A stretch of 64,000 bases of DNA from contig NC_135775.1 in NCBI RefSeq assembly GCF_028453695.1, forward strand, positions 13,674,545 through 13,738,544, given 5' to 3'. Below the pieces are notes generated by a model. The model was given only the letters and a program-made list of their open reading frames with translations. It did no database searches and was not told the origin of the DNA. A program made the position numbers and the translations under genes. Numbering within the stretch: the stretch's first letter is position 1; each line of letters begins with the position of its first letter. Shown here piece after piece: positions 58,315 to 64,000 of this stretch. This DNA is from Augochlora pura. Taxonomy: Eukaryota > Arthropoda > Insecta > Hymenoptera > Halictidae.

Positions 58315-58676
58315 GATTATTCTTAGAAAATCCCACGGGACTCTGTGGTAACATGAAACAACGCAAACAATTTGAATTAAAAATAAGAATAACAGCAATA
58401 GTTTATTAATAGAACAGCTTCTTACAACTTACAACAAGATGTTTACCCCGATGTTTCCATTCGGTTCATTCATCTTTATCAGCTTTTTCCTTCATCATTT
58501 CTAACAATTTATTTTTCGGCCACGCAGGACTTCCAGAAACCTAAATAATAAACTCAGGTTACTTGAAGCTGTCCAAACACTCTGCAAAACATCTGTCTCA
58601 TTCATTCAGTATTTTACGACTTTCACTCTCCATTAATTTGCCTCTCGTACCCAGAAAGACCCTACAGTAGTGAGAG
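58315..58676 (+). repeat. Dispersed repeat family R, copy 3
   Basis: Aligns with copy 1 at close to nine identities in ten over the segment from CGGCCACGCAGGACTTCCAG to AAGACCCTACA. The GA/CT tract is absent and the middle is shorter. Starts near CCCACGGGACTCTGTGGTAA; the TGTGG...CCTACA span is 58344-58676. Confidence 0.65.
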
Positions 58677-58880
58677 ATCTTACTCTGAAAGAAAAAAACT
58701 TTTAAAGCAGGGCATTTTAATAATACTTGTTATGTATATTTAACTTGCACTAACCAACAACTCTGGCATAATGTTCATCACTACCAAGGTGGTAGTATAA
58801 ATCGTAGCACTGATAATGTTAATATGAAAGATTTAATAAACTTGTTTAATTAAGAAAGTTTATTCTCCTTACCTGGATTC

Positions 58881-59084
58881 TAACAGATTTTGTATTCAAT
58901 TCTCACTGTTGAGGCTTATAGGTGTAAGTCGTGTTCTTTTGGAGGAATTATACCGACGCTTCGTGAGCATTCTAGTCAGCTTCATCAGGAGTCCAGCGAC
59001 ACACTGATACGGGTCCGTGGTAGCCTGAAATATGTGATCTCAAAAGCAAACGAAAGACCCAAGAATTTGATCATTCCACAGTAA
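58881..59084 (+). other. Possible terminal exon with one C2H2 finger
   Basis: A frame open from a splice-acceptor-like CTGGATTCTAACAG (58872-58886) to TAA at 59084 carries YRCKSCSFGGIIPTLREHSS then QLHQE. The C-x2-C ... H-x4-H spacing is that of a C2H2 zinc finger. It ends KANERPKNLIIPQ. Composition is closer to coding than the flanks. A mariner 5' terminus lies only about 20 bases past the stop. It could be the last exon of a zinc-finger gene whose other exons lie outside or are lost, or a relic. No ATG is present, so it would need splicing. Confidence 0.35.
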
Positions 59085-59102
59085 CTGGTCCTACTAGCCT
59101 AA

Positions 59103-59377
59103 TTATTGGATTGGCAACCATTTTGTTAATAGATGGTCTTAGCATATTCTTTTGTTTTGTTAACGTGTTCAAAGCATCTAACGTAAAATTGTTTTCTTGT
59201 TGTTTGGACTTCTATTTTGAATTTAGTAAAACATTGTATCGATTAAGTATTTAGTTTCGTTTTTAACCCAGTTTGAGGATGGAAGAACAAGATGCGCAAT
59301 TTAGACACATTTTATTGTATTATTCCCAACAAGGCAAGAACGCATCGCAAGCACGCAATAACTTATCTGTTATATAA
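59103..59377 (+). pseudogene. Mariner 5' end and transposase N-terminus
   Basis: TTATTGGATTGGCAACCATT at 59103 is a mariner-type terminus. 176 bases on, ATG at 59279 opens MEEQDAQFRHILLYYSQQGK followed by NASQARNNLSVI and a stop at 59377. This is the first helix-turn-helix segment of mariner transposase (H.LL..F..GK.AS.A...L..VYG). The rest of the transposase and the 3' terminus are absent. Confidence 0.85.
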
Positions 59378-59520
59378 TCGAATAAATAAAGTTATATTTT
59401 TAAGCAAAACTTCTGAATTTTGCTTCTTATTTAAAATCTGCAATCACTTACTTGCTATAACCCAATATAAAACAAGTATTAAAACAGTTTTTAAAGATAA
59501 CTCGCAATCGGAAAGTGAAA

Positions 59521-59845
59521 TATTCCTAAGATCATTTAAAGTAACTTTTTCCTTAACGCAAATGCAATCCGCGCCTTTTTTACGAGTTATTAACGAAAAA
59601 CTCTGGCCAATGGAAGGCGAGCACGGCTGGTGTGAGACGGGCGAGCCAACGACCGGTGGAATCCTAGTTCCACTAATTGGCTCTGCTACCTCGCGCCAGT
59701 TTATTGCCCCTCATTGCTCACTGTTTTTCGTTAATAACTCATTAACGATGCCTCGGAGAAAATTTTTGTAAAGGAAAAAATTACTTTAAATGACCTCGGG
59801 GACCCCTCATTTCCCGATTGCTTGTCACTTTTGGGACACCCTTAT
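59521..59845. mobile_element. Foldback MITE (FB1), nearly complete
   Basis: Left arm from ATCATTTAAAGTAACTTTTT, centre CAATGGAAGGCGAGCACGG with GTGTGAGACGGGCGAGCCAA, right arm GTTAATAACTCATTAACGAT to TTTTGGGACACCCTTATA. The left tip is truncated. The open plus frame 59292-59771 runs through it by chance. Confidence 0.82.
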
Positions 59846-60679
59846 AATACATGAAGACTACATAGGCTTGCACTCGTCTTGACGATCCTTCCAGATATTA
59901 TATTCAAAAACTATTGCCTTTTGAAATATTCACACCCTAAATTAAAAAATAAAAAGCAATGTACACGGTGTTTTAAAATCATGTATCATGGTTATAACAT
60001 AACCTTGACATAAAAACAATGTTAAAGACGACATAAACACCATATCTCATAATCAACACATCCAAAATCGCGGTACAACCGGCCGTATAGTGATTCCACA
60101 CATCCGATATATATTCCGAAACAATTTTCTCGAAAACAAAACCTCAAATGAAGAAATGTTACTTTTTCTTCGTTTTATGTATTTCTACATGTAGAATTAC
60201 TACGGAGCCGGATATTTCCTCCATGGGTCAACTTCTGTCCCATGATTCTTTTGAAGCTATTGTTCCCTCTGACGAGTACTATAATATAAAACATAAAATA
60301 TAAATAATAAATAAGATAAAGCAAAAAAAATTTGACCTTAATTTTTAAGATCAAGATCAATTTTGCACGAAGTTTATGTTGGTCATGACACATAATTTTT
60401 AAACATCGTGTACATAAAGTAACTGCAATAATAGGAATTCTCCAACTACTGTGATTACAGTAACTTAACACAAACGATATACAAAATTGATTTAGCATTA
60501 AATTATTTTGTACGTTCATGTATGTATATTTACATTATCGGTATTTTTCCACTTGTATTAACTTGTTTGTATAATATATTCCCATGTGCATCTTATACAA
60601 TATCAAAAGTCTAAAGATGTAATATAAAAGAAAGGCAAAACTGTGTTTTGTGTAATGTATGTACCAAACATGCTTCTAA
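59846..60679. other. AT-rich spacer
   Basis: No feature recognised. Confidence 0.5.
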
Positions 60680-61260
60680 AATTTGCAACAAATCTTTCCC
60701 ATCGCGAAAATTTACGAGATTGTTCACTTTTCTCTGAACTGAAGAATCGATTCCTTCACAATATTAACTTTTTACGATCCATGTGGAAAACGAATGTGAA
60801 GAAATTTTAGGGACCTCTTGAGAGTTATGGGAGTTACAAAAGTTCCATGCTGAAGTGGCGTCGCTTGAAAATTGATCTGGCGTTGAAATTTCCAAGAACA
60901 CTGCTTCCAAATGAAATTTTTAGAATTATCGAATTCAGTTACAAGAATTTTTCACGTCATGAATTTGTAATGAGATTTTTGCATACAAAGCCCGGCCGAA
61001 TAACGAAGGTATAAATTCGTTGATTTGGAAATTAGCTCACTAGTATCTTTCTGGGGATGGAAATCGAAGTTTAATGGCAATCGTGACCCAGCTTTGTATA
61101 AATAGCTCTTCTTAAAACGGGCTTTATGGGCGCTTTTCCAGGAGAACGGCTATTAAACGAGATCAATTGATAAATGAGATGAACTAATATTGGCGACCCT
61201 GAACTTCCTCGGCCATTCCGAATTCTGTATAGGAAACCATTTGAGCTGAATTAATTACTC
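60680..61260. promoter_or_regulatory. Complex block, possible cis-regulatory element
   Basis: Balanced, non-repetitive, frame-poor sequence with words such as GGGCTTTATGGGCGC, GAGCTGAATTAATTACTCG and TTGTATAAATAGCTC, abruptly bordered by AT-rich DNA. Interpreted only by contrast with the flanks. Confidence 0.22.
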
Positions 61261-64000
61261 GTCGTTACGATTATTTATTTAATAATAAATATCCTCAAAT
61301 TATAAACGTTAGATTTATCACGTGTCAATAATATTGTAGTACAAACTCATTACTCTATTGTAAATTGATCACTTTTTGTGGTCGATGAAGCAGATTCTGT
61401 CAAAATCAAACATAACATAGTATATCTAGATCAAGATAATAAAATTGGGAAAATTTTAATCATAATTTTACGAAAATTGTTTACTTTCTTTACGCATAAA
61501 AACCAACGTATGAAGTGAAATAACGCCACCAATTTTGATGCATTGAAAATTTCTAAAACAACGTTTATCTTAATTTTACTGATAACATTTAGGTTTTGTT
61601 ATAACATCCACATATTATAAGAAATTGTATTTTAAAGATGTGAACAGCTAATACCAATAACCTTGATCTTGTCACACGGTGCGAAGGTGATGCGTACTTT
61701 GTTATCAACAAGTTAATTTTATTATTGAACCTGTATTTTTTCAGTAAGATATTCGCACCTACTTTTACTATTACAAAACTCGCGTATTCCACTCAAATCC
61801 TGACAATGTTCATTATCGAATTACGTATTTTATAAAAGTGTTGTATTTTAAAAAGATATAACGAAAATATACAGTATAATTACATTAACTCGCACAATTT
61901 TTAAAACAATTGCAACAGTTAACATAAGTTATCTAATATTCTCGATACTCGACGTATGTATACACGAAGTAGAAATTTTCTGACTTATATACTTTTTCGA
62001 GATAATAATAACATCGAGCGTGAAATACTATATCCTCTTTAGTGATTTAATCAATATTCAAATGATACGTATGCACAGATCTTCGTTAGAGTCCGATCCA
62101 ATAACAATGTACATATACACTTTCGGCAGTGTTTACTTACCTCAGTTCTCGGAAGCAAGTCTTCAGAAGGATCACTAAAGGATTGTTGAATATTTATTCT
62201 CATAGCACTCTGACACGAACTTGTACGATGTATGGCAACATTAATGATCACTGTTTTGATAGCCGAATGTACGCATGACCACGAATGAATACACATACAG
62301 CAAAATTTGTTTGAAGAAATATAGAAATGATACATTGATCATTTCTATATGTTTTAACCAAGTGTATGTATGTAACCAATTTTAAACAAAATGTTAAATA
62401 TCTATTTCCTAATACATTAGGCCTATACACCTCCTATAAGGTGAGTTTCAAAGTTATTTGGAATATTTATGTTACTGTTCTGTTAAAATGTAATAAAATG
62501 CATCTATTTTTTGTTGTATTCTGAAAAAAAACTATTTATTTTTGCATTCTTGAGTTGATATGGCACGTAACATATAGTCAGTGTAAAAAATATTCGTAAA
62601 CTGAATTTCAAAGTTTTGATAAATTGTCGATGACTGATCTGTTATAATTTCAAAGTTCTCTTTATTCAAGCTATTATTTTAAAGTTTGAATACTCTTCCT
62701 CCGCAATTCATCGATCAGATCCTTTCACCATGCTATTACAACCCATAGTAAACGGAAATTTGAAGACATAAGTTTACTCGAAAATGTTACAAATTGAAAC
62801 ATCTCGAAAAACATTGAAAAATTTTTTTGACAAATAAATCAACCACGGCTTCGAAGACTCAAGCTTCCCCTTTACGGCGACCTCCCAAAACATGGCGTAC
62901 GAGGTTTTTTAGACGTTTTATAAAACAGGAACAAGGAACAAGTACGGTCGTGTAGAGCACTCGCGAACCTTGTGTTGTTGTAATGTTGGCAGTACCTTCA
63001 TTCAGAGCCTAATAAAATGACTAAAAAAGTCATACGTCAATGTTTAAGAGACCATTACAAAAGGGAGGCTTCAATCTAGAAATGTGTATTGGGATAATTC
63101 GTGAAAAAATTTCCCTCGGTAATTACGGACGTTTCAATCCGCGATATTTTCCGGGAACAAACATGTCTCTAATTTCCCACTTGTTACATAGTGCAAAAAT
63201 ATGTGACAGGAAGATGAACGATGCACAGCATAAGTACAAGCTTCAAGTTTTAAAATTGATTGTTGGTTCGTTGGTGTACGACACGCTTTTACAAAATTAT
63301 CACAGTTCATACATCGACAATTTGTCAAAAATCTGAAGTTCGATGTATGAATACATTTTACTTTGACTGTGTATCTTCCGTTTTAGTGGTTCCTATCGCA
63401 AATACAAGTATGTTTTGAGAAACATATTATTTTCTAAAGTTGTGATGAAATATAAAATTATAATAAAACCTCGATTAGTGTACAATATAAATTTAAAATT
63501 ATAACAAATTCTAAATTAACGTACAATATCTTTATACCAGTTCGTTCTATTTGGTGTGAGGGGTAGTTTCATAGGACTAATGCGCTTTAAATAAATAGCT
63601 TTCGAAAAAGATAGACAAAGTGTGAACAAGAATTCGGTTGAAAAGAATTAAATGCATGTACAAAGTCTTATTAGCACTTGGCCATTGCTGGTCATCTAGC
63701 AAAGTGGCTGAGGCTCGATATAATTGCGCGCATGCACTTACCCAACAGACGTTTAAAAAGGCAGAAACCAGTGGAAGCAGCATCGCTCGGAGACAGGCCT
63801 GGGCCAAGCGATTCTTTTTCCTATTTTTTAGTATGAAGATATAAATGGATTCCTCAACCTTCCATTTATATTCGCATTACTCTCGGTACAATACTTAGCC
63901 TATACAGGACGTCCAATGCAATTGGTTTAATAATGGGTCGGCTCCAGGTGAAGCTAGAAATTATTTTACCGTCACTTCTGACGAAATAAAGTCTGGAACG
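61261..64000. other. Mostly AT-rich, no supported gene
   Basis: A plus frame at 63040-63336 (with QKGGFNLEMCIGIIREKISL) and the stretch 63630-63840 are less AT-rich but unrecognised. 63690-63720 has a weak A-box-like AGTGGCTGAGGC with no B box. The last 160 bases may continue into something outside the window. Confidence 0.45.

Noticed and set aside
59292..59771. Longest open frame in the window, 159 codons
   Set aside because: It starts in the wrong phase inside a mariner N-terminus and runs through a foldback MITE. It is not a gene.
1..64000. A new multi-gene system such as a defence or biosynthetic cluster
   Set aside because: No set of co-oriented intact genes exists. Every recognisable protein piece is a fragment, nearly all from transposase or reverse transcriptase, and almost all carry stops or frameshifts or are truncated.

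Overview
The window looks like gene-poor, AT-rich intergenic or intronic DNA from an animal nuclear genome. It is most likely an insect; a hymenopteran is my guess from the mix of mariner, piggyBac-like and GA-microsatellite sequence, and nothing here proves it. No complete host protein-coding gene is recognisable. No reading frame exceeds about 160 codons. Almost every frame that resembles a known protein is a decayed transposase or reverse-transcriptase remnant. There is no prokaryotic signal and no CRISPR array, rRNA gene or intact tRNA gene.

Layout. 0-10 kb: a Tc1 transposase remnant (1.5 kb), a mariner with recognisable inverted termini (4.4-5.6 kb) split by a TTAA-flanked piggyBac-like MITE, and a second mariner remnant (7.3-8.6 kb) split by a 0.67 kb element rich in GACGTC/TTAAGAC palindromes. 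10-15 kb: two copies of a Tc1-type non-autonomous element, a TATA+initiator+splice-donor arrangement near 12.0 kb, and a clean 343-bp solo LTR with a GTAC target duplication (14.28-14.62 kb). 15-20 kb: AT-rich, with one complex regulatory-looking block (16.3-16.85 kb). 20-23.5 kb: foldback MITEs, a TTAA-flanked piggyBac derivative that keeps the acidic N-terminal and Cys/His C-terminal pieces of its transposase but has lost the middle, another MITE, and a GC-rich block with a minus-strand TATA/initiator. 25-33 kb: a 44-bp self-complementary tandem repeat, a full foldback MITE, LTR-like blocks and a reverse-transcriptase scrap. 32-48 kb: three-copy dispersed repeat family R (32.6, 45.3 and 58.3 kb), two piggyBac-like MITEs of one family nested in different hosts (33.1 and 46.6 kb), a third mariner (46.4-47.15 kb), a 36-bp CRE-like minisatellite (37.3 and 49.8 kb) and an LTR-like block with 31-bp repeats (40.3-41.1 kb). 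48-64 kb: mostly unremarkable AT-rich DNA, with GC-rich blocks at 47.75-48.5 and 56.6-56.9 kb, a possible zinc-finger exon (58.9 kb), the 5' end of a fourth mariner (59.1 kb) and a foldback MITE (59.5 kb).

The window is best read as a layered record of DNA-transposon activity. At least three mariner-type elements decayed. Piggybac-like MITEs of several TTAA families then landed in them or in an LTR-like repeat. The most distinctive objects are the miniaturised piggyBac element, the multi-family TTAA MITE set, the GACGTC-rich element and the two-locus CRE-like minisatellite. I did not find evidence for a new defence, metabolic or signalling system.
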